This document shows, in pieces, positions 21,715-30,410 of a stretch of DNA of 64,000 nucleotides (position 1 is its first letter; each line of letters begins with the position of its first letter). The position numbers and the translations under genes were made by a program. The notes beneath the pieces are model-generated. The model saw nothing but the letters and a program-made list of their open reading frames with translations, did not search any database and had not been told where the DNA came from. Source of the stretch: an uncultured Pelagibacteraceae bacterium (GTDB lineage: Bacteria > Pseudomonadota > Alphaproteobacteria > Pelagibacterales > Pelagibacteraceae); the NCBI GenBank assembly GCA_902532195.1, contig CACAHE010000002.1:57726-121725 (forward strand), written 5' to 3'.

Positions 21715-22572
21715 CTATAGTTTAACAGCATAACGTTTTTCAAGAGCAATCGTAAATTTTGCTATTGGGTAACAATAAGCAAAAAATATAAGTAGTGCAA
21801 AGCTATAGAAAGGTATTAATAGTTCTGGATTGTTATTTTCAGCCTCCATAGCCTGTCTTGAAAGAGTAATTATTTCTTCAACTCCCAAAAGAGATACAAG
21901 AGGTGTTGCCATCGAAAGAATTGCATACCAATTCATCCAAGGTGGTATCATTCTTTTATAACATTGGGGCAGAATAATTTGCCAAAAAGTTTTTTGTCTA
22001 CTAAATGCCAAAGATTCCGCTGCTTCCCATTGCCCGAGCGGAACAGATTTTATAGCCCCTCTAACAATTTCTGAGATGTTTGCCATTATCGGCAAAGAAA
22101 AACCAAATACTGCCTTTGTCCAATCAGGTATTTTATAAATTTTATCATCAGTCTCAATTTCAAAAGGAAAAGTAAGCATGATTATAAAAAGTAAGACTAG
22201 CCAAGGAATATTTCTAAATAATTGAGTAACAGAACTGGCAAATATTCTTACAATTTTGTATTGAGAAACTTGAGCAAGTCCTAAAATCACTCCTAGTGCC
22301 GTACCTATCATCATAGCAAAAAAGCTAATTATAACATTAAGAACAAAACCACTTTTTACTAATAGCGGAACCCATTTCAAGAAAGCTTGAAAAGCCATTG
22401 TATATGTATAATTGCTAGCCATAGCATTTACTGGATAAAGTATTGTTAAAAATAGAAATGCTATACACCATTTGTATCCTGAATTTACTAGCCAGAAACT
22501 AAATCGTGTTGAATCTACAGTGTGATATAGTTTTTTATTATAAGTATACAAAATTGAAAAATTATTTTTCAT
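21715..22572 (-). CDS. Polar amino-acid ABC transporter permease
   Basis: A 285-residue permease of the HisM/GltK type with five to six membrane segments. The EAA loop, which contacts the ATPase, is recognisable as QWEAAESLAFSRQKTFWQIILPQ (about residues 186-208). An N-terminal extension of about 55 residues precedes the core, longer than in GltJ/GltK but shorter than in AapM. It abuts the upstream permease stop directly and is followed by the ATPase gene. Confidence 0.92.
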   Translation of the reverse strand: MKNNFSILYTYNKKLYHTVDSTRFSFWLVNSGYKWCIAFLFLTILYPVNAMASNYTYTMAFQAFLKWVPLLVKSGFVLNVIISFFAMMIGTALGVILGLAQVSQYKIVRIFASSVTQLFRNIPWLVLLFIIMLTFPFEIETDDKIYKIPDWTKAVFGFSLPIMANISEIVRGAIKSVPLGQWEAAESLAFSRQKTFWQIILPQCYKRMIPPWMNWYAILSMATPLVSLLGVEEIITLSRQAMEAENNNPELLIPFYSFALLIFFAYCYPIAKFTIALEKRYAVKL

Positions 22573-23325
22573 TTATACTCCATAACCAGGTATTTTTAAT
22601 TTTCTTTCCAATGCACTTGACGACCAGGCTATTAATCCAACTATTAAAAAGAACACTATAAACATTAATAGCATAACGGCATTCATTGAAGTTGAATAAT
22701 CATTATAAACAGAAATACATTGATACAATAATTCTGGAACCGCAATACCAAATGCTTGAGTAGTTGTTTTGACCAAGTTAATTAAATTATTATTCAATGA
22801 AGGAAGGCATATTCTAAAACATAAAGGAAGAATAATTTTTGTAAAAGATTGAAATCTATTATAACCGAGAGATTCCGCTGCTTCTCTAGTTGATACTGGC
22901 ACTGCTTCAATTCCAGATCTAAATATTTCAACATTATACGATCCTGCAAAAAGTGATAAAGAAATTACTGCCCAACCAAAGTTCGAAATTATTGGAACTT
23001 CTAGCCATCCATCAGGTGAGTGAGTTGGAGTAAATTGACCTAAAGCAAAATAGAAAAATAATAACTGTACAAATGGAGGCGTATTTCTAAAAAATTGTAT
23101 AAAGCCCTGAACTGTCAATCTCGCTAATTTACTTTTTGAACCCTGCATCCAAGCACCAACCAAGCCTACCACCACACTAAAGAATACTGTTAATATGGAA
23201 AGACCGATTGTGTAATAAATTCCTGTTATAATCCTACTTCTTTCAACTTCTTGATAAAAATAAACAAAATTCCACTTAGGATGAGTATCCGCAAGTTCAA
23301 TAAAATATTGTTCAAATCCAGTCAT
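22573..23325 (-). CDS. Polar amino-acid ABC transporter permease
   Basis: The partner permease, 250 residues, with the EAA loop STREAAESLGYNRFQSFTKI (about 144-163) and a FFRNTPPFVQLLFFYFA segment near 76-92 characteristic of the PAAT family. It begins 74 nt after the binding-protein stop, with a perfect inverted repeat between them, so it may be expressed less than the binding protein. Confidence 0.92.
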   Translation of the reverse strand: MTGFEQYFIELADTHPKWNFVYFYQEVERSRIITGIYYTIGLSILTVFFSVVVGLVGAWMQGSKSKLARLTVQGFIQFFRNTPPFVQLLFFYFALGQFTPTHSPDGWLEVPIISNFGWAVISLSLFAGSYNVEIFRSGIEAVPVSTREAAESLGYNRFQSFTKIILPLCFRICLPSLNNNLINLVKTTTQAFGIAVPELLYQCISVYNDYSTSMNAVMLLMFIVFFLIVGLIAWSSSALERKLKIPGYGV

Positions 23326-23339
23326 TTATTTTATTTATA

Positions 23340-23377
23340 TAAAAAATAACGACACCTTTAAATTTAAAGGTGTCGTT
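23340..23377 (-). terminator. Hairpin with T-tract between binding-protein and permease genes
   Basis: A perfect 30-nt inverted repeat occupies 23348-23377 (arms AACGACACCTTTAAA and its complement). Read on the minus strand it lies after the binding-protein stop and is followed by ATTTTTTAT, the form of an intrinsic terminator. No other promoter is obvious before the permease, so it probably works as a leaky intra-operon terminator or 3'-end-protecting hairpin that raises binding-protein mRNA. Confidence 0.75.
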
Positions 23378-23398
23378 AGAAATATTAACTAGTTAACT

Positions 23399-24238
23399 TT
23401 ATTTAGCTAACCAATCGTTATACTGTTTGTTTTTATCTTTAAGATATTGAGTAGCTTGTATGCCCCATTTTTTCTCTAATGCCATCAATGTACCATCTTG
23501 GTGCATCATGAAACTTAAGCCAGACATAAAGTTACCAAAAACACAGTTAACTTCTCCTAAAGGAACAGCTAAGCCCCAAGGGTTGTCGTCTTCACTGTTA
23601 AATGGCATTTCAAAATCATTAAAGTTTCCTGAAGATAAATCAGACATAATTGAAGAGTCGTCATATACCCAAGCAATACATTTTTTATCTCTCAAAGCTT
23701 GTTTTGCTTCAGCGTTACCTGTAAACGCAACAATTTCAGCACCATAACGTTCTGCAACAATTTTATTGTAGAAAGCACCCTGTTTACCACAAACTGGTTT
23801 ACCACGTAAATCTTCCCATTTTTTTAATCCCAATGCTTTAGGTGACATTACGTTTGTTCCAGATGTGTAGTAGTTAGGCTGAATTATTCCAACAATTTTA
23901 CGTCTATCTAATCTATCAGACATAGTTGCAATCATAAGGTCAATCTTACCTTGTTCTAAAAATTGCATACGGTTAGATGATTGAACAGCAACGAGCTCAA
24001 GTTTAACTCCCATTTTGTCAGCAACCATTTGAGCCATGTCAGCTTCCATTCCAACAATTTTTCCACTAGAGTCTTTAAAACCCCAAGGCTTATAGTCAGC
24101 TTTTGATCCAACTACTAATTTTCCTCTTTTCATTACTTTGTTCCAAGTATCATTGGTACATTGTGCTGAATAAGCAGGCAAAATCGATGAAACGTAAGTG
24201 AAAACCACTAATACAAATGTATTAATTATTTTTTTCAT
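23399..24238 (-). CDS. Polar amino-acid ABC transporter periplasmic binding protein
   Basis: A 279-residue SBP_bac_3-type binding protein from the ATG at 24238, which has a strong Shine-Dalgarno (GAGAGAGGGA) and starts a proper signal peptide (MKKIINTF..., cleavage near SAYSA, about residue 24). A longer frame from 24307 would put 23 polar residues in front of the signal and is not favoured. The mature part begins QCTNDTW and contains GKLVVGSKADYKPWGF and GMEADMAQ, typical of the family. Two Cys pairs may form disulfides. It is the first gene of the minus-strand transporter operon. Confidence 0.93.
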   Translation of the reverse strand: MKKIINTFVLVVFTYVSSILPAYSAQCTNDTWNKVMKRGKLVVGSKADYKPWGFKDSSGKIVGMEADMAQMVADKMGVKLELVAVQSSNRMQFLEQGKIDLMIATMSDRLDRRKIVGIIQPNYYTSGTNVMSPKALGLKKWEDLRGKPVCGKQGAFYNKIVAERYGAEIVAFTGNAEAKQALRDKKCIAWVYDDSSIMSDLSSGNFNDFEMPFNSEDDNPWGLAVPLGEVNCVFGNFMSGLSFMMHQDGTLMALEKKWGIQATQYLKDKNKQYNDWLAK

Positions 24239-24335
24239 ATTTATCCCTCTCTCTTTATTTTTATTTATAATTGCTCTAAGGTGATCATATAAATTAATTA
24301 CTGGCAATCCTTTTTATAAAAAAAAAGTAAAAAAT

Positions 24336-25016
24336 ATGATTGGAATACTTGGAGGAATGGGAACACACGCAGGAATTGATTTTTGTAATAAATTAGCTCA
24401 ACTAAACAAAGGTAAGACAGATCAGCAAAATCCACAATTTATTTTGTATAATAAATCAGATGTTCCTGCGAGAACAAAAAATTTAAAAAAATATAATAAA
24501 GTTTTAGCAAGTTTGTATAGGGGATGTGTTCTATTAAAGAAAAATAATTGTAAATTTATTTCTATTCCATGCAACACCGCACATTATTGGTACGATGATC
24601 TACAAAACAAAATTAAGATACCAATAATTAATATGCCAGAAGAAGTTTTTAAGTACTGCAAAAGAAGATATAAAAAGAATTCAAAGATAGGAATTCTTGG
24701 CACCGAAGGAACTTTAAAAACTGGAATTTATAGTAAATTTTTTAATAAAAGTTTTGAATTAATAGAACCAAATAAGTTTTTTCAAAGAAAATATGTAAAT
24801 ACAACAATTAAATTAGTTAAAGAAGGAAATATTCAAAAAGCAGAAAAGACTATAAAACCAGCAATAAGACATTTAATTAAAAAAGGTAGTAAAAGTATTA
24901 TCCTCGGGTGTACAGAGCTACCTTTAGCATTGCAAAAAAATAAACTTCCTAAAAATTTTATAGATGCCAATCTAATTTTAGCAATTGCTTCTATGAAAAA
25001 ATATAAAAGTTTTTAA
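24336..25016 (+). CDS. Aspartate/glutamate racemase-family protein
   Basis: A 226-residue two-domain racemase. Family motifs are GILGGMGTHAGIDF at 3-16, the first catalytic cysteine Cys79 in PCNTAH (78-83), and the second, Cys192, in GCTELP (191-196). Both catalytic cysteines are present, so it should be active on aspartate, glutamate or a related acidic amino acid. It is divergent from the amino-acid ABC operon and lies 10 nt before the dimethylglycine dehydrogenase-like gene, probably in one operon with it, the DMT transporter and msrB. Confidence 0.85.
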   Translation: MIGILGGMGTHAGIDFCNKLAQLNKGKTDQQNPQFILYNKSDVPARTKNLKKYNKVLASLYRGCVLLKKNNCKFISIPCNTAHYWYDDLQNKIKIPIINMPEEVFKYCKRRYKKNSKIGILGTEGTLKTGIYSKFFNKSFELIEPNKFFQRKYVNTTIKLVKEGNIQKAEKTIKPAIRHLIKKGSKSIILGCTELPLALQKNKLPKNFIDANLILAIASMKKYKSF

Positions 25017-25026
25017 ATAAAATTTA

Positions 25027-27432
25027 ATGAGTGATAAGCAACTTCCTCGTCATGCTTCGGTTGTAGTAATAGGAGGAGGTGTTATGGGCTGTTCTACAAT
25101 TTACCATTTAGCAAAAAATGGAGTTAATGATGCTATCTTACTTGAAAGAAATAAACTTACATCAGGAACGACTTGGCATTCTGCAGCTCAAGTAAGAGCT
25201 TTACGTTCAACAAAAAATTTGACTGATCTAATTAGCTATTCAATAAATTTATACAGTCAACTAGAAAAAGAAACAGGTCAAAATACTGGATGGATTTGTA
25301 AAGGATCTTTATCAATTGCAACTAACGAAGACAGATTAATTCATATAAAAAGACAGGAAGCCCTAGCTCATTTGTTTGGACTTCGGGCTAAATCTATATC
25401 TAAAGAAGAAGCAAAAGAACGTTGGCCACTTATGAACGATGAAGATGTTTTAGGTGCAGTTTGGTCACCTGACGACGGGCGAGTTAGCCCATCAGACTTA
25501 TGTGCAGCTCTTATAAAAGGTGCAAAATCAAAAGGTTCAAAAATATTTGAAAACATAGGTGTACAAAAAATACTAACAAAAGGAAAAAAAATTGTAGGAG
25601 TTGAGACAACATTGGGTAATATTTCTTGTGATGCGATAGCATTATGTGCTGGTTTATGGAGTAGAGAGATAGGCTTACAAGTAGGAACAAAAATACCTTT
25701 ATGGCCCTGTGAACATTTTTACCTTTTAACAAAACCTATTGAAGGAATTTCAGGAAACCTTCCTACTCTTTCTGATCATGATGGTCATCTTTATATTCGT
25801 GACGATAGCGGGGGAATCTTAGTTGGAAGTTTTGAACCATTAGGCAAAGCAATAGATCCAGATCGTTTAGGCTCAGATTTCAGTTTTCAACTTCTACCTG
25901 AAGATTGGGATCATTTTGAACCAATGATGATAAATGCAATGCATCGTCTTCCTGCATTAAAAAATGCAGAAGTTAAAATGCTGCTTAATGGACCAGAAAG
26001 TTTTACCGTTGATGGCTCTTTTTTACTTGGAGAAACAGCAGAAACAAAAGGATTATTTTTAGGATGTGGAATGAATTCAATTGGAGTAGCCACTGCAGGT
26101 GGCGCAGGAATGGCTTTAGCTCACTGCATACAAAACGGTTCAACTCCAAAAAATTTAAATGAAGCGGATCCCAAACGGTTTGCTGATTGCTTTAATTCAG
26201 TAGAGTCATTAGCTTCCAGAGTTCCTGAAGTACTCGGAAAACATTATGAAATAAGTTTTCCTGGCAGACAATGGGAAACAGCTCGTAAAATCAGGAAGCT
26301 GCCTTTGCAAAAAAAATGGGATGAACTTAAAGCATATTGTGGACAATTCTATGGATGGGAAAGACCATTATTTTTTAATAACACAAAAAATCCAAAATTA
26401 ACTTTTGATAAACCTACTTGGCATGATCAGGTTGGTAAAGAAGTTGAACAGGCGAACAAAGAAGCAGCAATTTTTGACCAATCAACTTTTGGAAAAATTG
26501 AGGTTGAAGGAAAAGATGCTTGCAAGTTTTTAAATAAAATTTGTGCAAATCAAATGGATCGAAAACCAGGCAAAGCAGTTTATACTTCAATGCTAAATAA
26601 ACTTGGATGTATTGAAAGCGATCTAACCGCTACTAGATTATCAGAAAATAAATATAGATTATATGTAGGAACAACGTCAGTAAAAAAAGACATTTCATGG
26701 TTAAATAGACATTTAAATGGTGAGAATTTAAAAATTATAGATAGGACAGAAGACTTTGCAGTTATTGCATTAATGGGACCCAATGCAATAAAAATAGCTA
26801 ACAAAGTTGGAGCCAAGGAATTAAATCAACTTAAATATTTTAATTTTACTAAAACATCTATAGCTGGCAAAGAAGTTGAGGCGACAAGATTAAGTTACGT
26901 TGGTGAACCAGGTTGGGAAATTACATGTAATAAAGAACACTCCCAAGAAATTTGTGACGAACTTTTAAAAGCAGGAGCAAAACCTTCGGGTTTATTTGCT
27001 CAAACTTCCATGAGGATAGAAAAAAAGTTTTTAGCGTATGGGCACGAGCTAGACTCAGATATAAATCCAATAGAAGCTGGTTTAGATTTTGCTTTAGCTT
27101 GGAATACAGATTTTATAGGAAAAAAGGCATTAGAAAATTTAAAAAATAATAAAAAAAATAATCGAATAATACTAATTAAAATATTAGATATAAATGCAGT
27201 ACCCCTAGGCAACGAACCAGTATATTTTAATGAAAAAATAGTAGGTAAAACTACCTCAGCATCTTTTGGTTATCGAATTGGAGCACCTTTGGCTATTGCA
27301 GATATTAACGATGAAAAAGTTTGTAATAACGGCGCAAGAGTTAGAATTGATATTGGACGAAAGTTTTTTGATGGCATAGTATCAACCGAGTGTTTATTTG
27401 ATCCTTTAGGAAAACGTATGAAAATAATATAA
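25027..27432 (+). CDS. Dimethylglycine/sarcosine dehydrogenase-like flavoprotein (DAO + GcvT fusion)
   Basis: An 801-residue fusion. The N-terminal DAO domain has GGGVMG at 16-21 and LTSGTTWHSA at 44-53, in which His51 aligns with the covalent FAD-linking His of dimethylglycine dehydrogenase. A middle FAO_M-type region (about 375-430) leads into a GcvT aminomethyltransferase-like domain (about 440-700) and a GcvT C-terminal barrel (about 710-800). Such enzymes oxidatively demethylate dimethylglycine or sarcosine and pass the one-carbon unit to tetrahydrofolate. It fits the glycine betaine to glycine route and the carnitine-like genes further right, whose end product is glycine betaine. Exact substrate is not certain. 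Confidence 0.85.
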   Translation: MSDKQLPRHASVVVIGGGVMGCSTIYHLAKNGVNDAILLERNKLTSGTTWHSAAQVRALRSTKNLTDLISYSINLYSQLEKETGQNTGWICKGSLSIATNEDRLIHIKRQEALAHLFGLRAKSISKEEAKERWPLMNDEDVLGAVWSPDDGRVSPSDLCAALIKGAKSKGSKIFENIGVQKILTKGKKIVGVETTLGNISCDAIALCAGLWSREIGLQVGTKIPLWPCEHFYLLTKPIEGISGNLPTLSDHDGHLYIRDDSGGILVGSFEPLGKAIDPDRLGSDFSFQLLPEDWDHFEPMMINAMHRLPALKNAEVKMLLNGPESFTVDGSFLLGETAETKGLFLGCGMNSIGVATAGGAGMALAHCIQNGSTPKNLNEADPKRFADCFNSVESLASRVPEVLGKHYEISFPGRQWETARKIRKLPLQKKWDELKAYCGQFYGWERPLFFNNTKNPKLTFDKPTWHDQVGKEVEQANKEAAIFDQSTFGKIEVEGKDACKFLNKICANQMDRKPGKAVYTSMLNKLGCIESDLTATRLSENKYRLYVGTTSVKKDISWLNRHLNGENLKIIDRTEDFAVIALMGPNAIKIANKVGAKELNQLKYFNFTKTSIAGKEVEATRLSYVGEPGWEITCNKEHSQEICDELLKAGAKPSGLFAQTSMRIEKKFLAYGHELDSDINPIEAGLDFALAWNTDFIGKKALENLKNNKKNNRIILIKILDINAVPLGNEPVYFNEKIVGKTTSASFGYRIGAPLAIADINDEKVCNNGARVRIDIGRKFFDGIVSTECLFDPLGKRMKII

Positions 27433-27433
27433 A

Positions 27434-28342
27434 ATGATAAAACAAAACTCTCAAACTTCCACAGCATATTTGTTGCTAATACTAACTACTATTTTTTGGT
27501 CTGGAAATTTTATTGTAGGAAAGGCAGCAAGCATGTACGACATACCACCTTTTTCACTTAATTTTTTTAGATGGTTTTTTGCAGGACTGATTTTAATGCC
27601 ATTTACCTACAAAGAGATATTAAAAAAAAGAAATTATATTTTAAAAAATATTGGTTTTTTTGTTATTTTAGGAGTTACAAGTATAACAATATTTAATTCT
27701 ATTGTTTATTATTCTCTTTACTACACCCAGGTTATCAATGGAGTATTAATGATCTCCACCATACCAGTATGGATTATATTTATTTCTTCATTATTAAATA
27801 TTGAAAAAACAAATATATTTCAAATTATAGGTGTAATTTTATCTTTAACTGGAGTTATATTTATTATTACAAAAGCTGATTTTGATTTAATTCAAAATTT
27901 AGATTTTAATAAAGGAGATTTAACAATGGTAGTTGCTATGTTTTCATGGGCAATTTATTCTGCTCTTTTAAAAAAAAAAAAATATGAAATTACCCAAATT
28001 ACTTTGCTGCAAGTAGTGATAATGACAGGATTAATTTTTTTAATACCAATTTACTTTGTTGAAATGAATTACGGAAATTTAATTAAATTAGAAAAACCCT
28101 TCATATTAACTTTAACTTATGTAGTAATATTTCCAGGACTGGCAGCTTTCTTTTTTTGGATTAAAGGAATTTCAATAATTGGAGCAAACAGAGCTGGAGT
28201 TTTTTTACATTTGATGCCTATTTTTGGAGCAATCATGGCAATGGTAATTTTTAAAGAAAAATTTATGTTTTATCATTTTCTAGGAGCAATGTTTATAATT
28301 GCTGGAATTACACTTTCAAATAAAAGAAAAATAAAAACTTAA
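27434..28342 (+). CDS. EamA/DMT-superfamily transporter
   Basis: A 302-residue protein with about ten membrane segments in two EamA repeats (about 12-142 and 155-297). The first repeat starts AYLLLILTTIFWSGNFIVGK, a common start for the family, and the second contains GANRAGVFLHLMPIFGAIMA. DMT proteins of this kind export metabolites or amino acids. It starts 1 nt after the flavoprotein stop, so it is in the racemase-flavoprotein operon; the substrate is unknown. Confidence 0.88.
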   Translation: MIKQNSQTSTAYLLLILTTIFWSGNFIVGKAASMYDIPPFSLNFFRWFFAGLILMPFTYKEILKKRNYILKNIGFFVILGVTSITIFNSIVYYSLYYTQVINGVLMISTIPVWIIFISSLLNIEKTNIFQIIGVILSLTGVIFIITKADFDLIQNLDFNKGDLTMVVAMFSWAIYSALLKKKKYEITQITLLQVVIMTGLIFLIPIYFVEMNYGNLIKLEKPFILTLTYVVIFPGLAAFFFWIKGISIIGANRAGVFLHLMPIFGAIMAMVIFKEKFMFYHFLGAMFIIAGITLSNKRKIKT

Positions 28343-28349
28343 TTTAATT

Positions 28350-28724
28350 ATGAAAAAAAAAAATAAAAATCTAAATGATAAACAAAATTGGGTTTTATTT
28401 AATGAAGGAACCGAACAACCATGGTCAAGCGAATTAAACAACGAAAAAAGACAAGGCAGTTATTATTGTGCAAATTGTGAAACAAAACTTTTTGATTCTA
28501 ACACAAAATATGAAAGTAGTTCTGGATGGCCATCTTTTTTTCAATCTTTGCCAGATGTTTTTGAAACAAAGACAGACTATCATTTAGGATATGCCAGAAC
28601 AGAATATCATTGTAAAAAATGTGGCGGTCATCACGGTCATATTTTTGATGATGGTCCAAAACCTACTGGAAAAAGGTATTGTAATAATGGTGTATGCTTA
28701 ATTTTCAAGGAATATTCACAATAA
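28350..28724 (+). CDS. msrB: Peptide methionine-R-sulfoxide reductase MsrB
   Basis: It repairs the R-sulfoxide of methionine in proteins. The 124-residue protein has the four zinc cysteines (Cys40, Cys43, Cys88, Cys91), the GWPSF substrate pocket at 59-63, GGHHGHIF at 92-99, and the catalytic Cys111 in RYCNNG. The residue after CNN is usually Ser and is Gly here. Cys116 could be a resolving residue. It is 7 nt after the DMT gene and convergent with glutaredoxin. Confidence 0.94.
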   Translation: MKKKNKNLNDKQNWVLFNEGTEQPWSSELNNEKRQGSYYCANCETKLFDSNTKYESSSGWPSFFQSLPDVFETKTDYHLGYARTEYHCKKCGGHHGHIFDDGPKPTGKRYCNNGVCLIFKEYSQ

Positions 28725-28739
28725 ATCAATTGAATAAAA

Positions 28740-28994
28740 TTATTTAACAGAACTTAGTAATTTATTTTGTTTTTCCAATTCTCTTAGTTCTTGATAACCA
28801 CCAATATGAGTTTCATCAAAAAAAATTTGCGGAATCGTACGTCTTCCATTTGATTTTTTGATCATTTCATCTTTTAGACCAGCTTTCAAAGAGATATCTA
28901 TTTCTTTATAATTTAAATTATTTCTAGCCAGTAATCTTTTCGCGGCCTCACAGAAGTTACACATTGGTCCAGAATACATTGTTATACTCTTCAT
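28740..28994 (-). CDS. grxC: Glutaredoxin (GrxC type)
   Basis: An 84-residue dithiol glutaredoxin that reduces disulfides with glutathione. The active site reads CNFC at 12-15 rather than CPYC. RTIPQIFFDETHIGGYQEL (about 52-70) carries the cis-Pro TIPQIF and glutathione-binding GG motifs. It is downstream of, and 3 nt from, the DUF2805 gene on the minus strand. Confidence 0.93.
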   Translation of the reverse strand: MKSITMYSGPMCNFCEAAKRLLARNNLNYKEIDISLKAGLKDEMIKKSNGRRTIPQIFFDETHIGGYQELRELEKQNKLLSSVK

Positions 28995-28997
28995 AAG

Positions 28998-29291
28998 TTA
29001 TATATAATCATTTTTATTTATTTTTCTTCTTATTTCTTTTCTTGAAATTTCGAATTTTTTTTGATGTTTTATACTCTGGTTTTTTACTCTTTTTCTCCAC
29101 AATTTAAATGAAGAAGGTTTTAACGACTTACGCATAATTTTAATAACTTCAGATTCTGATTTTCCAGTTTTTTTTTTAATTTCTTCAAATGTAATTCTAT
29201 CCGCCCAAGCAGCCCACAAGACCCAGTTTGGACTACTCAAATTTGGCTCAGGATTTTTGACTTTTGTTTGAGGTCTATGATTTTTTTTCAT
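28998..29291 (-). CDS. DUF2805 / TIGR03643-family small protein
   Basis: A 97-residue basic protein with a central helix-turn-helix-like core: WVLWAAWADRITFEEIKKKT (about 23-42) followed by ESEVIKIMRKSLKPSSFKLWRKRV (49-72). This arrangement fits the TIGR03643 family as I remember it. The function is unknown; the fold hints at nucleic-acid binding. It is cotranscribed with grxC. The poly-T/poly-A tracts and high Lys content are genome-typical. Confidence 0.75.
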   Translation of the reverse strand: MKKNHRPQTKVKNPEPNLSSPNWVLWAAWADRITFEEIKKKTGKSESEVIKIMRKSLKPSSFKLWRKRVKNQSIKHQKKFEISRKEIRRKINKNDYI

Positions 29292-29358
29292 GTAATTTTA
29301 ATAAATATTAAAAAAATGCTTAATGCAATTTTATTAGGCTGTGATATATTTTCTTTTA

Positions 29359-29406
29359 GATAGTCCTATCTAGCCATCTTTAGCTCCCGGTTTTTTAGGA
29401 CTATCC
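29359..29406. ncRNA. Unassigned hairpin in the DUF2805 / secreted hydrolase gap
   Basis: GATAGTCCTA at 29359-29368 and TAGGACTATC at 29396-29405 form a perfect 10-bp stem around a 27-nt loop that includes TTTAGCTCCCGG, which is GC-rich for this genome, and a TTTTTT run. It lies in a 186-nt gap between divergent genes, so it could be in the 5' leader of the secreted hydrolase operon or part of a small RNA. No known riboswitch class was recognised. Confidence 0.35.
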
Positions 29407-29477
29407 GTAACAATTCATAAAATCTTCAACTTGATAATCAATAATAATTATGAGTTAAATTAAGTTTAGGAAAATAT

Positions 29478-30410
29478 ATGACAAGATTTATATCAATTTT
29501 AGTTTTATTCGCATTATATCACACTCCAATTTATGCCGACAAGCTTCTAAAAAATGGTTTTTTAAACACCAAAATGGACTATGCAAAAGAACAAAACATT
29601 AATGATCCAAAAAATAAAATAATATTAATTTACAACCATGGACAAGATAAACACGACGCACGATCTAAAAATTGTGTTTGGAAAAATGGTATAAGAAATT
29701 TTTCATCTATAGTTGGAGAAAAAGTAAATGGAAAAGAAATAATGGTTTATCTTTTATGTACAGATAATTTTGCCGGAGATGACAAAAGATTATGGAATAA
29801 AAAAAAATTTAAACCTCCTTACAAAGGAAAACCAAAATTAGAAAAAAGATTAGATGCTAATTTAGAATTAATTGATTCTTTTGTCTCTAAAGGTGTTCCT
29901 AACAGTCAAATTATTATGACAGGTCATTCGTGTGGAGGTTGGTTAACTATGATGTTAATGTCAAGATATCCAGATAAAGTTGGTGGTGGTATATCATTAA
30001 TGCAAGCTTGCTATGGTAAACTATCAAAAAATTATAAAGTAAAAAAAGTAGGTGTCGAAAAGGCGTTAGAGAAATTTAGAAAAAAAGATGGAGATGGACC
30101 AGCGGATATGAGACAAAAACAACTTGATGAAATAAAAAAAAGTAAAAATTTACCTGTTTTAGTTTTTACACATCCAAAAGATCCTTTCGATGGACTTCTT
30201 TCAGATTGGGTTGAAGAAATTCCAGGCATTAAAAGAATAATCATTTCTGAAAATAAAAAAATTAATGGTAAAAGCTGTTCAAGAATTGGAATAAATAATG
30301 GTAAAGAATGGAAAGAACCTTTAAACAACTATCATATTATTGATATGGCAGACTGTTTTCAACAATTTAATTCTGATATACTTAATTATATAGCTTCAAG
30401 GACAAAATGA
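29478..30410 (+). CDS. Secreted alpha/beta hydrolase-like protein, unknown substrate
   Basis: A 310-residue protein with a signal peptide ending at about residue 20 (IYA/DK). The body is an alpha/beta hydrolase: IYNHGQDKHD near 51-60 as the oxyanion region, the nucleophile elbow GHSCGG with Ser151, Asp235 or Asp238 in THPKDPFDG as the acid, and His286 near NNYHIID as the base. Several cysteines (66, 94, 152, 178, 267, 293) could form disulfides in the periplasm. The stop overlaps the next gene by 4 nt (ATGA), so it is made together with a metzincin-like secreted protein. I cannot assign esterase, peptidase or other activity. Confidence 0.7.
   Translation: MTRFISILVLFALYHTPIYADKLLKNGFLNTKMDYAKEQNINDPKNKIILIYNHGQDKHDARSKNCVWKNGIRNFSSIVGEKVNGKEIMVYLLCTDNFAGDDKRLWNKKKFKPPYKGKPKLEKRLDANLELIDSFVSKGVPNSQIIMTGHSCGGWLTMMLMSRYPDKVGGGISLMQACYGKLSKNYKVKKVGVEKALEKFRKKDGDGPADMRQKQLDEIKKSKNLPVLVFTHPKDPFDGLLSDWVEEIPGIKRIIISENKKINGKSCSRIGINNGKEWKEPLNNYHIIDMADCFQQFNSDILNYIASRTK

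Noticed and set aside
24239..24307. An N-terminal extension of 23 residues on the amino-acid binding protein.
   Set aside because: It would place polar sequence in front of a good signal peptide, and a strong Shine-Dalgarno lies just before the ATG at 24238.
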